NCBI GenBank assembly: GCA_963831645.1
Contig: CAWHQZ010000017.1
Coordinates: forward strand, 248,001-312,000
Source: CAWHQZ01 sp963831645
GTDB lineage: Bacteria; Pseudomonadota; Alphaproteobacteria; Rhizobiales; Aestuariivirgaceae
DNA length: 64,000 nucleotides
Reading direction: 5' to 3'
The notes under the pieces were generated by a model, which saw nothing but the letters and a program-made list of their open reading frames with translations, searched no databases and had not been told where the DNA came from. The translations under genes and the position numbers were made by a program. Shown piece after piece: positions 46,844 to 56,600 of the stretch; within the stretch, counting starts at the first letter, position 1, and each line of letters starts with the position of its first letter.

Positions 46844-48905
46844 ATGAGCTGTTCTGCTGTGTTGCGATTTCCACAACTGCTTGGAAACGTGCAGGCCGCG
46901 TATGTGCGAATTGGAGCCGTGCGAGCGGGTGGGGCGGCGCGTATCCTCCGATTTCGCTTGGCAGTGGTACGGGCCGTCTGCGCGTGTCTGGGAGCGGTTA
47001 TATTCCTTTTACCGATGATCGGCGCAGCCACAGCCGAGTCCAAGCGGGTGATGTTGCTTCATTCTTTTGGCCTAGAATTCAAGCCCTGGAGCGAATACGC
47101 CAAAACAATCCGCACAGAACTAGATCGGCAATCACCCTGGCCGCTGGACATCACTGAACATTCGCTGGTAACGGCTCGCTCCAGCGATGAGAATCCAGAG
47201 ACTGCGTTCGTCGAATACCTGCGCGCCCTCTATGCCAACCGCCCGCCCGACCTGATTGTGAGCATCGGCGCGCCCGCTGCCGGCTTTATCCAGCGGCACC
47301 GGCAACAGCTCTTTGCCACCACCCCGATGGTGTTCACGGCAGTGGACCAGCGTCGCGTTCAGTATTCCGATCTCACCGCCTATGACGCCGTTGTCGCGGT
47401 CCGAATCGACTATTTGGGTGCGATCCAGAATATCCTGCGAGTATTGCCGGACACCAAATATGTGGCAGTGGTGGTCGGCGCTTCTCCCATTGAACAGTTC
47501 TGGCGGGAGGAAATAGCCAAGGAGGTGAAGCCCTTGGAAAACCGGATTGCATTTACCTGGTACGATGATCTGTCGTTCGAAGACATACTGAAACACGCCG
47601 CCGCTCTTCCGCCGCACTCCGCCATTTTCTGGGAGCTGATGTCGGTCGACGCGGCGGGTGTTGTGCACGAAGGCAATACGGCGTTGGCAAGACTTCATGC
47701 CGTCGCCAACGCACCCATTTTTTCTTATGACGAATCCTTCTTCGGCAGCGAGATTGTTGGCGGCCCGCTTCTCTCCGTGCTCGAGGGGAGCCGACAGACA
47801 GCCGCTGTCGCCATTCGCATCCTTGGCGGCGAGAAGGCGGGCGACATCAAGATACCGCCCATCGGATTTGCAGCGCCAAAGTTCGACTGGAGAGAAATGC
47901 AGCGCTGGGGCATCAGCGAGGACCGTCTGCCGCCAGGAAGCGAGGTGCGATTTCGCGAGCCGACGGTGTGGGATCGATACCATCGGCAGATTGTCATGAT
48001 CGGGACGGTACTGCTCCTGCAAACCGCGCTCATCGGCGTGCTGCTGCACGAAAATCGCCGCCGTCGCCGTGCCGAAGCGAGCGCCAGCAAGCTGGAATCC
48101 GATCTGGCGCACATGAATTGCGTGGCCACCGCCGGTGAGCTGGCGGCTTCGATTGCGCACGAGATCAAACAGCCTTTGGCGGCCATCGTTTCGCAAGGCG
48201 GGGCGGGTCTGCGTTGGCTGAAGAAGAATGTCCCCGATCTCGATGAAGTGCAGCTCGCCCTGCAGAAGATCGTCAGCGAGGGTCACCGCGCTGATGCAGT
48301 GCTCAATAATATCCGTTCGATGTTTAGGAACGAGTCCACGCCACGGAGGCTGGTTGACGTCAATGAGCTCATTCAGCGAAGTCCTAACACTCGTCACGCA
48401 CAAAATAGGCTCGAACAATATCGCGCTCGAAACCGACTTTGCCAAGAAACCGGCACCGTGCGTGCGGGCCGATCCGGTTCAATTGCAGCAGGTTGTTCTG
48501 AATTTGATCATGAATGCGGTCGAAGCCATGGGCTCGTCAGCAGGCCGGGCTCGCGAGCTGCGGTTGAGAACCGAAATCGATCCTGCCGACACCGTGCTGA
48601 TCACGATTGCGGATACTGGCCCTGGCATCGATCCGAAGGTCGCCGATAGCATCTTCAAGCCATTCTTCACGACGAAACCCAGCGGCATGGGGATGGGACT
48701 GTCGATTTGCAAATCGATCATCGAGGCGCATGAAGGTCGGCTGACGGCAACACCGGGCCAGCCCTACGGGACAGTATTTCAGATATGCTTGCCAAATGCG
48801 GAGGCGAATGCCGACGAACGACCCGTCGACCTGAGCTCGACCCAATCGAGTTCGTCGACAAAATTCGCTGGTCCCATAGCGGCGGAGGTGGGAGCAGAGC
48901 TGTGA
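46844..48905 (+). CDS. hybrid sensor: ABC-substrate-binding domain fused to histidine kinase, one frameshift
   Basis: The product is about 686 residues after removing one extra base near 48375. It has a hydrophobic leader and a periplasmic ABC_sub_bind-like sensor domain (about residues 65-380). After a membrane span (VLLLQTALIGVLLHE) the kinase core carries the phosphoacceptor SIAHEIKQPL, N-box QQVVLNLIMNAVEAM, DTGPGIDP, FKPFFTTK and GMGMGLSI. It would sense a periplasmic solute and autophosphorylate. No response regulator is nearby. The true start may be internal to the first 50 residues. Confidence 0.85.
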
Positions 48906-49376
48906 TGCCGTCAGGGCTCAGCATTCCAGCTGGGAGGACGAGCTACGATTCCTGCCAGCCCGACGTCAAGACTCCGTGCAATTGCAGCAAAGCCCAACGG
49001 TCGCTCGCATCATCCGAAGCCCACATTGCCGCCCGTGACGACTGCGCGCAACGTGTGGAGATGATGAAGCAATGATTATCCAAGGGTCCCTATCCCGTTA
49101 ATGCTCGAAATGTGGAGTCCGAAACTCTACCACTGTCGGACAATTGCAGCCTCGCGCAGGCAATTCAAAAAGGCATATGACCAATACCATGATGGCTCGA
49201 AAAAGGGATCCAGCAGCTTCACCTTTTTTAGGTATCCCAGACCCTCTGCCGGTCTCACCAGATATACGTATAGGTGCCCTATGGACCGCCATCCTCCACC
49301 ACCGGCGCGAGGCAAAAATCAGGCCGTGGAAAAACCACGGGCTGACCTGCTTTCCTTGTGAGATCAGGCTTCTGGT
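48906..49376. other. non-coding gap between the kinase and porin genes
   Basis: The 471 bases hold only short frames without recognisable features. The kinase and porin genes converge here, so terminators are expected, but I see no clear hairpin with a T-run. Confidence 0.35.
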
Positions 49377-50837
49377 TCAAAAGCGCCAGTAGCCGCCGAA
49401 GCCGCCGATGATGGATTCACCTTCGTCCCTGACCAACTCCAATTCGCCCTCGTCGTCCTCTTCGAGTTCCCGGCGTTCGTAATAACTCCAAAAGACACCC
49501 ACGCCCAAGGTCAGCTGATCAACCGGGTCCCAGATCACCGACAACCCGGCGTCCCAGAACTCAAGTTCTTCATCGCAATTGTCGAACTGGCAATCTTCCC
49601 GGCCCAGGTTCTGCGCAAATGCTCCGCTCAGCTGAATCTTGAGGGCGTTGCCCGGGTCGGCGATGACACCCCCGGATATGGCCCACCATCTCTCGTCGTC
49701 GTGCAGGTCAGCAAGCGGAAAGATGGCGGTGCCGGTATCCTCGCCGGCCACTGCCCCGACAGTCAAGGTGAACATGCCGACCTCGCCATTCACGCCGAGG
49801 CCCGCCGACCAGTCGTCTCGGCTGTCGGTGGTCGAGAACTCCTCATCCTCTACGTCTTCGAATGCGAAGACTGCGCTTTCGTCTTTCTGCCAGCTCGCCG
49901 CACCGGTGATTTGCCAGCCGCCGGCATCGTACAGGAAATAGCCGCCGATCTGTGGAATATCCGATTCAGCGCTGTACCCGCAGTATGAAAACTCACGTTC
50001 ACCACCACCCGAATCGTAGCCAAAATCCTCAGCGCAGTCGGCGTCGTTGTCCTCGATGCCGAGAGCTGCCGTGAAGGCCCCGTCGCTGCTCTTCCAAGTC
50101 AGACGGATCTGCTCGTTCGTGGTGTTGCTGAAGCCAAAGGTGACCCCGATGAGGTCGAGGAACTCCCAGTCCACGCCGGCCTGCAACGTGCCGGTGTTGT
50201 ACCAATAGCCACCGCTCAGCTGGAACTCAGGCGTCACATCCCACCAGCCCCAAGCGATGTCCATCCGGACGTCCTCGGTCTCATGACCTTCAAATGGTTC
50301 CTGGTAGCCGCCGTCATAGTCACTTTCGAGGCGGATCGTGGCTCCCACCGCGCCGACAGCGGTCTCGGTCTTGCCCTCGACTCGCACACGACCGCGGGCA
50401 TCGATGCTCAGGCCGTCCTCGTCCTCAGAGCCACCATCGCCGTCATGGTAGCCGCCAAATGCGAAAAAGTCAGGATCCGAGATGAATCCCGCCCGAGCAC
50501 GGACCTCTCCACTCACGGTCACCTCGGTTACCGGCGCCGGAATGTCGGCCGTCGGCCTTATGGAGAAGGTGAAGCCTTGGTGCTCACGCGGCCGTTCCCA
50601 GACCGGCAATGGAGCGATCATCGACGAAGACAACTGCCCCCGACGCACCGATACCAAGCTCGCACCCTCAGGCAGGGCTGCCGGCGGTGGCTGGGATTCA
50701 ATCTGAGAAACGCGGGCTTGCAGGGCCTCGAGCTGCGCTTTGAGATCGGCCAGCTCGTCGGCCTGCGCACTGGCGGCCATGGCGCCCAGCGCCGCACTGC
50801 TCAGAAGTGCCCGACGGAGCAACCTCGCGTTCGACAT
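49377..50837 (-). CDS. outer-membrane porin
   Basis: This 486-residue protein has a signal peptide (MSNARLLRRALLSSAALGAMAASAQA). A coiled-coil-like segment ADLKAQLEALQARVSQIES precedes a long acidic, glycine- and aromatic-rich beta-barrel ending in Phe (FGGYWRF). The closing Phe and the periodic aromatic strands fit a trimeric-type porin. Several clusters are very acidic (SEDEDG, EDVEDEEF, EEDDEGELE), suggesting a cation-selective channel. I chose ATG 50837 because the leader begins there with a GGGGAAG site; in-frame residues upstream are not leader-like. Confidence 0.85.
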   Translation of the reverse strand: MSNARLLRRALLSSAALGAMAASAQADELADLKAQLEALQARVSQIESQPPPAALPEGASLVSVRRGQLSSSMIAPLPVWERPREHQGFTFSIRPTADIPAPVTEVTVSGEVRARAGFISDPDFFAFGGYHDGDGGSEDEDGLSIDARGRVRVEGKTETAVGAVGATIRLESDYDGGYQEPFEGHETEDVRMDIAWGWWDVTPEFQLSGGYWYNTGTLQAGVDWEFLDLIGVTFGFSNTTNEQIRLTWKSSDGAFTAALGIEDNDADCAEDFGYDSGGGEREFSYCGYSAESDIPQIGGYFLYDAGGWQITGAASWQKDESAVFAFEDVEDEEFSTTDSRDDWSAGLGVNGEVGMFTLTVGAVAGEDTGTAIFPLADLHDDERWWAISGGVIADPGNALKIQLSGAFAQNLGREDCQFDNCDEELEFWDAGLSVIWDPVDQLTLGVGVFWSYYERRELEEDDEGELELVRDEGESIIGGFGGYWRF

Positions 50838-51040
50838 TTGATTCTTCCCCAAATCTCTGGATGCATACCAACCGACTGCGGCGACAACAAGTATTGCCTG
50901 ATCCAAGGACCACAACAGAGGCGCACTGTTGCTGCTTGCACACATCAAACGATTTCAAACGGTCCCTGTCTCAGATACCGGGACCACCTCTAATCGATAG
51001 CGCCGCCCCTGCCGGAATTCCTCCGGGAAAGTTATCTGTC

Positions 51041-51054
51041 TTGATCTAAATCAA
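51041..51054. promoter_or_regulatory. FNR/FixK/Anr-type box
   Basis: TTGATCTAAATCAA is a perfect match to the TTGAT-N4-ATCAA consensus recognised by FNR, Anr and FixK regulators. Its centre is about 75 bases before the small membrane-protein start at 51123, a normal activating distance if transcription starts near 51090. The porin start at 50837 is about 210 bases away on the other side, so control of the porin is less likely but possible. Confidence 0.75.
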
Positions 51055-51122
51055 TGAATCGATCTTGGTTAAGTCTATTGCGGTGTTCGACCGAAGACGT
51101 AGATAGATTCTGGCGGTGAGTG

Positions 51123-51288
51123 ATGGTGTGGATTGCTGGCGCGCTCTGTATGATCCTTTTCGGCGCTACGCTCGGTGTCATCGGCTTGTCCCTCCACGAG
51201 TAACCTGGTCAGTAGTGGGGGGATCTTGCTGCTGGCTGGCATATTTCTGCTGGTGTTCTTTCGGCGCTCGGCCCCACGGCGCGATTGA
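51123..51288 (+). CDS. small two-span membrane protein, likely one frameshift
   Basis: The frame from ATG 51123 gives MVWIAGALCMILFGATLGVI, then GLSLHE and a stop at 51201. Directly after, in the next frame, follows SSGGILLLAGIFLLVFFRRS. Removing one base (the T at about 51201) joins them into a protein of about 54 residues with two hydrophobic segments ending in basic residues. The perfect FNR-type box lies about 75 bases upstream. The family is not recognised; a small oxygen-responsive membrane protein is inferred. Without the correction the product is only 26 residues. Confidence 0.4.
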
Positions 51289-51633
51289 GCGATGCGCGAA
51301 CAGGCGTGGAAGCGCGGCTCCAACGTTCAACTTCCATCCGCATCTGCCCCACTACGCACTAGCGACTGGAAAGCAATTGAATTCGCGATTTCCAGCCTGG
51401 GTAAATGGATGAGGCATCGACATATCGATGGCTTGCCTCGCCAGTACTTGAATCGATTTCGTGTCTTCGGCGTGGATGCCTCCGAGCGGAAGCCGTGCTG
51501 GCGACATTCTCTTGGCCGACAGTACCATCTTCACTACCCTGTTCGGCGGCACCGAAAGCCTTGACCATTTTTGGTTCAACCTAGCGACGCGCAGCTGGAC
51601 CGGCTGACAGGCGTCCAATCGGAGAGAGCGATT
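51289..51633. other. non-coding gap upstream of the Tat-exported protein
   Basis: No supported gene lies in these 345 bases; the open frames have no domain pattern on either strand. A GGAGAGAG ribosome-binding site lies at the right end for the following gene. Confidence 0.35.
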
Positions 51634-52377
51634 ATGTCGAAGGAAAAATCTGTAGCAGCGACGCGCCGGGAATTTCTAGGTGCGGCGACTGTCGTTACGG
51701 CGGCGAACTTGGCTTCGCCGACAATCGTTGAAGCAGAGGAATCGAGCCACCCCCAAGCAAAACTGCCGGAACTCCAGGTTGCACAGGCAAACACGGAAAC
51801 TTCATCGCCAACCGCAGATGCGGTGATGGAGGGTGATTGGTCGAGACCGCAAGCCATGGCGATTCCGAAGGAGGGATACTTCAAGCTCGAACAGGGACGA
51901 TACGGTCCAATCTATCCGAGGACCCCAGCCAACTACGGCTTCACTATCATCGCGAAGGTCAAACCTGGCAGGGAACAAAGCGTACGTGACTATGGCAAGA
52001 CAATCGAAGCAGCGGTCAAAGCTGATCCTCATGTATTGGCCCCGCTCAGGCTCCACTACCTGCGTTGGGTTTTGTTTGATACCGGGAATGGTATGCACTT
52101 CATGTACCAAGGGATCTTCGATACCGATTTCGATAAGTATCTTGAAGACGCCGTAGCACTGTTTCTCAAGACCGGCATAACCACCGTCTTTACGAACTTT
52201 GAAGGATGGCCGGAGGACTGGAAAACCAATCTGCAAGCAGTCATCAATTTCTTCCGCGATCACCAGCGCCCGAGCTTTCTCGAATATGGCGAATATCCTT
52301 ATGTGACCGCGGATGAGGTCAAGAAGGCCCTGAAGGTCAAAAGCGCAATGTCTCTGATGCTCGATCAGATGCAGTAG
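51634..52377 (+). CDS. Tat-exported protein, peroxidase partner candidate
   Basis: This 247-residue protein has a Tat leader (TRREFLGAATVV, ending near VEAEES) and a domain of about 170 residues with GYFKLEQGRYGPIYP, ANYGFTIIAKVKPGREQSVRDYGK and LRWVLFDTGNGMHFMYQGIFDTDFDKYLED. This alternation resembles ferredoxin-like (ABM-type) halves found in or next to large DyP-type peroxidases. The DyP-type gene follows 37 bases later. It may be a partner or a separately encoded domain; no heme or metal ligands are evident. The name is inferred from context. Confidence 0.7.
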   Translation: MSKEKSVAATRREFLGAATVVTAANLASPTIVEAEESSHPQAKLPELQVAQANTETSSPTADAVMEGDWSRPQAMAIPKEGYFKLEQGRYGPIYPRTPANYGFTIIAKVKPGREQSVRDYGKTIEAAVKADPHVLAPLRLHYLRWVLFDTGNGMHFMYQGIFDTDFDKYLEDAVALFLKTGITTVFTNFEGWPEDWKTNLQAVINFFRDHQRPSFLEYGEYPYVTADEVKKALKVKSAMSLMLDQMQ

Positions 52378-52414
52378 GCGGCGGGGCGCAGGCTCCCGCT
52401 CAGAAGGCGGATTT

Positions 52415-53734
52415 ATGCTTGAATTCGATGACATTCAATACCTTCTGCTAACTCGCGTGCCAGCCCTCACTGGGCGGTACGAATTCCTCTCGTTTCGGGA
52501 AGCGGCACAAGGCCGGGCGTGGCTCAAAGGCATCCTTGACAAAGTAGCATCAGCCCAACAGGCAAAAAGCGCTGTAGAGACCGAAAGGCGATGGGTGTCG
52601 GTGGCCTTCACCTGGCCTGGCTTGCGCGCCCTTGGAGTGGACGAAGCATCCCTCGGCACGTTTCCGGAGGAATTCCGTCAAGGAATGGTGGCGAGATCCC
52701 AGATGCTTGGCGACACGGGTGCCAATCATCCCGATAATTGGGTGGGCGGCTTGGCTAGTCCGGACCTGCACGCGATCGCCATTCTCTTCGCCCGTGATGT
52801 CGCAGAGCGTGAGCGGAGAACGCGGGAGCACCAGGCTTTTTTGACGCAAACGCCTTCCGTCGAAGTTCTTTCATCGCTGGATTTGGACGCTGTCTCTACA
52901 GACTACGCGCGCGACCATTTTGGCTACCGCGACCGCCTGACGGAGATTGCGATCGAGGGAGCCGGCATTGAACCGACGCCCGGTTCAGGCGGATACATCA
53001 AGGCGGGCGAATTCATTCTCGGTTATCCTGACGAGGACGGACCGCCGGTTGGATTGCCACAGCCCGAAACCTTGTCCCGAAACGGGAGCTATATGGCTTA
53101 CCGCCGCTTGCAAGAACATGTCGGCGCGTTCCGCGAGTTTCTGCAGCAGAACGGCAAGACGCCTGAGGAACAGGAATGGGTCGCGTCAAAATTGATGGGC
53201 CGCTGGCGTAGTAGCGGCGCTCCACTCATGTTCGCGCCCGACAAAGACGATCCAGCCCTCGCCAACGATCCTCAGCGCAACAACAATTTCGACTACGGCA
53301 AGATGGACCCGTACGGCTACGCCGTGCCGCTTGGGGCCCATATCAGACGGATGAATCCACGAGACACGACACCGAATATCCGACGGCGCAGATTGCTCCG
53401 CCGGGGAGCCACATACGGTCCTCCCTTGCCCGAAGAATCGCCCGACGACGGCGTTGATCGCGGGGTCGCCGCATTCATCTTGTGTGCAAATCTCGTTCGT
53501 CAGTTCGAGTTCGCCCAGAATGTGTGGATAAACGATCCCAACTTTCATGAACTCGGGAACGAACGCGACCCACTCATCGGCAACCAGGACGGTACCTTTG
53601 ACATGACGATTCCCAAGCGGCCAATCCGTCGAAAAATAAAGGGGCTGCCTGCCTTCACTACGGTCAGGGGAGGTGGCTACTTCTTCCTCCCCGGCATAAA
53701 GGCGCTTCAGTACCTCGCTGCTGGCAGTCACTGA
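52415..53734 (+). CDS. DyP-type heme peroxidase
   Basis: This 439-residue protein has DyP landmarks: a distal loop FGYRDR near residue 169 (the GxxDG motif, Asp kept, second Gly replaced by Arg), the proximal heme-ligand region AHIRRMNPRD near residue 307, and RRRLLRRGATYG near 325. It ends DPLIGNQDGTFDMTIPKRP ... FLPGIKALQYL. The enzyme oxidises organic substrates with hydrogen peroxide. It has no leader; transport may depend on the Tat-bearing gene upstream. The variant distal motif leaves activity uncertain, so it could be a DyP-like protein with another function. Confidence 0.82.
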   Translation: MLEFDDIQYLLLTRVPALTGRYEFLSFREAAQGRAWLKGILDKVASAQQAKSAVETERRWVSVAFTWPGLRALGVDEASLGTFPEEFRQGMVARSQMLGDTGANHPDNWVGGLASPDLHAIAILFARDVAERERRTREHQAFLTQTPSVEVLSSLDLDAVSTDYARDHFGYRDRLTEIAIEGAGIEPTPGSGGYIKAGEFILGYPDEDGPPVGLPQPETLSRNGSYMAYRRLQEHVGAFREFLQQNGKTPEEQEWVASKLMGRWRSSGAPLMFAPDKDDPALANDPQRNNNFDYGKMDPYGYAVPLGAHIRRMNPRDTTPNIRRRRLLRRGATYGPPLPEESPDDGVDRGVAAFILCANLVRQFEFAQNVWINDPNFHELGNERDPLIGNQDGTFDMTIPKRPIRRKIKGLPAFTTVRGGGYFFLPGIKALQYLAAGSH

Positions 53735-54126
53735 AGGCTTGTCAAACATGCCCCAAGGAAAAAACCGGTTTCTGACGAACCTCACTCATTGGGTCTAATA
53801 TGGGTCTCGCCGGCGCTGGCTACTCGCTGCTGCGAGCAGGTCGGCCGCATCAGATGCCATCGGTGCTGGCAGTCGAGCCGCCGCCAGATAAAGTCGCTCA
53901 CACGCCAACAATGGGAATCAATGAGTGATTTGCTGCATGTCGCATGTGGGTCAAAGTCGGCTGTTCATTTGAGCGGCGGTAGAGTCTGCTTTCCACCTAG
54001 AAGCGGCTGCATTGGCGCCGCCACTTCACATTCGTGCCAACGACGGGCATCGGTAGGTCTGGACGGTCAGAAACGCTGACGGTCCAGAGGACGGAAACTA
54101 GGCACGGCAGCGCTGCATAGGCCCTC
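53735..54126. other. non-coding gap with a repeat copy
   Basis: The 392 bases hold no supported gene. The main content is copy A of the dispersed repeat at about 53954-54050. The rest has only short frames. Confidence 0.4.
53954..54050 (+). repeat. dispersed repeat, copy A
   Basis: The copy contains GTCGGCTGTTCATTTGAGCG, GAGTCTGCTTTCCACCTAG, and GGCGCCGCCACTTCACATTC followed by GTGCCA. The same ordered blocks recur at 55258-55305 (partial), 58073-58172 and 63895-64000. The CTGCTT/GAAGCGG pair within the middle block could form a hairpin. Confidence 0.7.
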
Positions 54127-55254
54127 ATGGATAAAGGCATCCAAAGTGCATTAAAGTCTTCGGTTATGCGATCAGGTCAGACGTATCGGATGCCGGCAGA
54201 ATGGGAGCTACACGAGGCGGTGTGGCTTCAGTGGCCAGATGTCAGCATGCGAGGTACGCCCAGTTACGCACGCAAGTTGCAATCTACTTGGCTTGAGATG
54301 ACGGCCGCATTAGGCAACCATGTCACTGTCAGAATTGCCGCGACGAATACGGATGCTGCGGCCGATGTTGAGCGCGACTGCGCTCGCTTCGGCGCGAACA
54401 TGGCTCGGGTCGAAGTGCATGTGGTACCGCTCGACGACGTTTGGATGCGAGATAATGGCCCAATCTTCGTCAAGAGTGCGGATGGTGAGCTCGTCGCCAC
54501 TGACTGGAACTTCAATGGTTGGGGCAAGGAGGCCGCCATCAAGGATCTTGATCGGCAGGTGCCTACTGTAGTTGCTGGTTTGTGCGGTTTGAAGCGACAA
54601 GTCGGAGACATCATAACCGAGGGCGGCGCCATCGAAGTGAATGGTTCCGGAACCCTGATGGCCACCCGATCCTCAATCCTCAATCCGAACCGCAATCCCG
54701 GAAAATCTCAGCAAGAGATTGAAGTAGCCCTATCGAAGTTGCTGGGCGTGACAAACTTCGTTTGGCTGAGCGGTGCACCTCCCGATGTTTGCTACAAGCT
54801 TGGTGATCCGACGGACTTCCACATTGATCTCGTTGCCCGCTTTGTTGAGCGTAACGTAGTTCTCGCAAACTACACAGAGGATCACAGCGATCCCCGCAAA
54901 CCATTCATGGATCGGCACATCGAGGAGTTGAAGGTAGCCAGGGATGAAACTGGAGCATCACTCGAAGTCATCCCGATACCAGCCCCACACATGCAAAGCG
55001 TTAGTACAGTAACATTTGGCGGGGTCAGTTTCAGTATCGCACCGGGTGCGCCAACTGATGCGTCCTATACGAATTACCTAGTTACGAACGGTCTCGTGCT
55101 TATGCCAGTATATGGCCGACCGGAGGATACGCGGGCAAAGGCTATCATCGCTGAACATTTTCCCGGGCGCCAAGTCGTTGGTATCTCGGCCATCAGTGTG
55201 ACGGAGCAAGGCGGGTCAATTCACTGTGTAACGCAGCAGCAGCCTGCAATTTGA
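54127..55254 (+). CDS. aguA: agmatine deiminase (porphyromonas-type/AguA)
   Basis: This 375-residue enzyme has DDVWMRDNGPIFV, EGGAIEVNGSGTLMATRSSI, the His-Asp region TDFHIDLVARF, and the catalytic cysteine in GGSIHCVTQQQP near the end. It hydrolyses agmatine to N-carbamoylputrescine. The His-Asp motif reads TDFHID instead of the usual TDGHID, and no carbamoylputrescine amidase (aguB) is nearby. The upstream start could also be a later ATG at codon 14. It lies between repeat copies A and B. Confidence 0.87.
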   Translation: MDKGIQSALKSSVMRSGQTYRMPAEWELHEAVWLQWPDVSMRGTPSYARKLQSTWLEMTAALGNHVTVRIAATNTDAAADVERDCARFGANMARVEVHVVPLDDVWMRDNGPIFVKSADGELVATDWNFNGWGKEAAIKDLDRQVPTVVAGLCGLKRQVGDIITEGGAIEVNGSGTLMATRSSILNPNRNPGKSQQEIEVALSKLLGVTNFVWLSGAPPDVCYKLGDPTDFHIDLVARFVERNVVLANYTEDHSDPRKPFMDRHIEELKVARDETGASLEVIPIPAPHMQSVSTVTFGGVSFSIAPGAPTDASYTNYLVTNGLVLMPVYGRPEDTRAKAIIAEHFPGRQVVGISAISVTEQGGSIHCVTQQQPAI

Positions 55255-55759
55255 CAAACTCGGCTGTGCATCAGCGTGCGAGACAGTCTGCGTACCGCAG
55301 CCGTCCTCATGGCTATCATAGCCTGTGTGTATCGGACCAGACTCCACTGTCCATGGCCCGCGATGTCCGAAATAGGGTCTTGGCTGTGTGAAAACCATTC
55401 TGCGAGACGTTCGGGCGCAAGATTAATTCGAAGGTACGCATCCGGTGAAGACCACGGGGTGGTGAGAAGCGGTTGGGTGGAATCAGGCGGCTCCAAGACA
55501 TCGGCCTGTCCCGGATTACAGCGGAGTTCGGCGCGATCCGCTGATCGATCACGCCTGACTGCGACGGTCAGAGCCGGATGTGTTCAAGTGGTGAAGCGTA
55601 AAGAAATGCGCTACGCTGCGAAAGATTCGGACAGCTTGTATCTGCCGGATTTAGAAGCCCAATCGCACGCGAAGGCGTGCGTCGCTGCTTGGGCGCGAGC
55701 TTCGCGAACTTCAAGATGAAGGCGGTGCTGCGTGCGGTCGCCGCGAGCGAGGGTGCTGT
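55255..55759. other. non-coding gap between aguA and the mosaic region
   Basis: The 505 bases carry a partial dispersed repeat at the left and no supported gene after it. The open frames on both strands show no domain pattern. The right end grades into GC-richer DNA that belongs to the mosaic region. Confidence 0.35.
55258..55305 (+). repeat. dispersed repeat, copy B (partial)
   Basis: The sequence ACTCGGCTGTGCATCAGCG and CAGTCTGCGTACCGCAG matches the first two blocks of the dispersed repeat; the third block (GGCGCC...CACTTC) is missing. The copy starts directly after the aguA stop codon. Confidence 0.6.
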
Positions 55760-55996
55760 GGTCGTGGCGCGACGAGCAGCGCCTGCGCGCCGCGAGCCAC
55801 CGGTCCCGACCGGTCGCTGAGCACCGAGCTGGCCAGTCCCGCGCCGCCCTCGGCGATCTGCGTGGCCGCGTCGATTCTGCACCCACTCCCCCACCGGCTC
55901 GCGCAGGAAGTGCACGCTGAGCTCGGTGTTGATGAACAGATAACGGCTCCAGTCGAGCACGTTCGACGCGCCGTTGCCGGAGTCCGCGACGACCAT
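55760..55996 (-). pseudogene. thioesterase-family C-terminal remnant in the mosaic region
   Basis: Read leftward, one frame gives VVADSGNGASNVLDWSRYLF, then INTELSVHFLREPVGEWVQ. After a single-base shift near 55890 it continues AATQIAEGGAGLASSVLSDR and GPVARGAQALLVAPR. This is the C-terminal half of an acyl-CoA thioesterase-family protein. It abuts a CoA-transferase fragment without a start of its own. DNA here is GC-richer than the flanks. It cannot give a complete enzyme. Confidence 0.65.
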
Positions 55997-56600
55997 GTGT
56001 TGAACGCCTCCCACTCGGCGCGCGTGCGCTGCGCCATCACGGCCTCGACCTCCGAGTGCGCCGGCGTGCCCGGGTCGAACTGGTGCTCGATCAGGTCGGG
56101 ACGATCGACGCCGTGACAGAACGCGGCCCAGAATTTCGGCTCCAGCGCGCCCCATCGAGACATGGCCGTCGGCGCAGCGATACGGGCGGTAGCAGAGCAG
56201 CCGCCCGCCCAGGATCTGCTCGCCGCGGCGCGGAGGCGCACCGCCCGCGAGGAACTGCGCGGCGGGCCTGGCCAGCAGCGACAGCGCGCCGTCGGCCATC
56301 GAGATGTCGACGAACTGGCCCTCGCCGGAGCGCAGCGCGGCCAGGATTCCGAACGCGGCCATCAGCGCGCCGCCGGCGAGGTCGGCGATCTGGGCCGCGG
56401 CCTGCACGGGCGGGCCATCGGCCTCGCCGCTGAGCGCGAGCACGCCCGTGCGCGCCAGGTAGTTGAGGTCGTGGCCGGCGCGCGAGCGCAGCGGCCCGTC
56501 CTGCCCGTAACCGGAGATTGCGCAGTAGACCAACCGCGGATTGACGCCGCGCAAGACCTCGTAGCCGACGCCAAGCCGGTCGAGCACGCCCGGCCGTGGT
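55997..56600 (-). pseudogene. CoA-transferase family III middle fragment in the mosaic region
   Basis: Read leftward it begins PGVLDRLGVGYEVLRGVNPR, LVYCAISGYGQDGPLRSRAG, HDLNYLARTGVLALSG. After a one-base shift near 56152 it continues GALEPKFWAAFCHGVDRPDL, then IEHQFDPGTPAHSEVEAVMA. This is the middle of a CaiB/BaiF-type CoA transferase (class III). Both N- and C-termini are missing: on the right it joins a truncated SDR, on the left a thioesterase tail. The three pieces share orientation and high GC, so they could come from one recombined cluster. Confidence 0.68.

Noticed and set aside
56091..56600. The SDR frame extended to 56091 as a 364-residue protein
   Set aside because: Past about residue 195 the residues are out-of-frame CoA-transferase DNA, so the extension is not SDR sequence.
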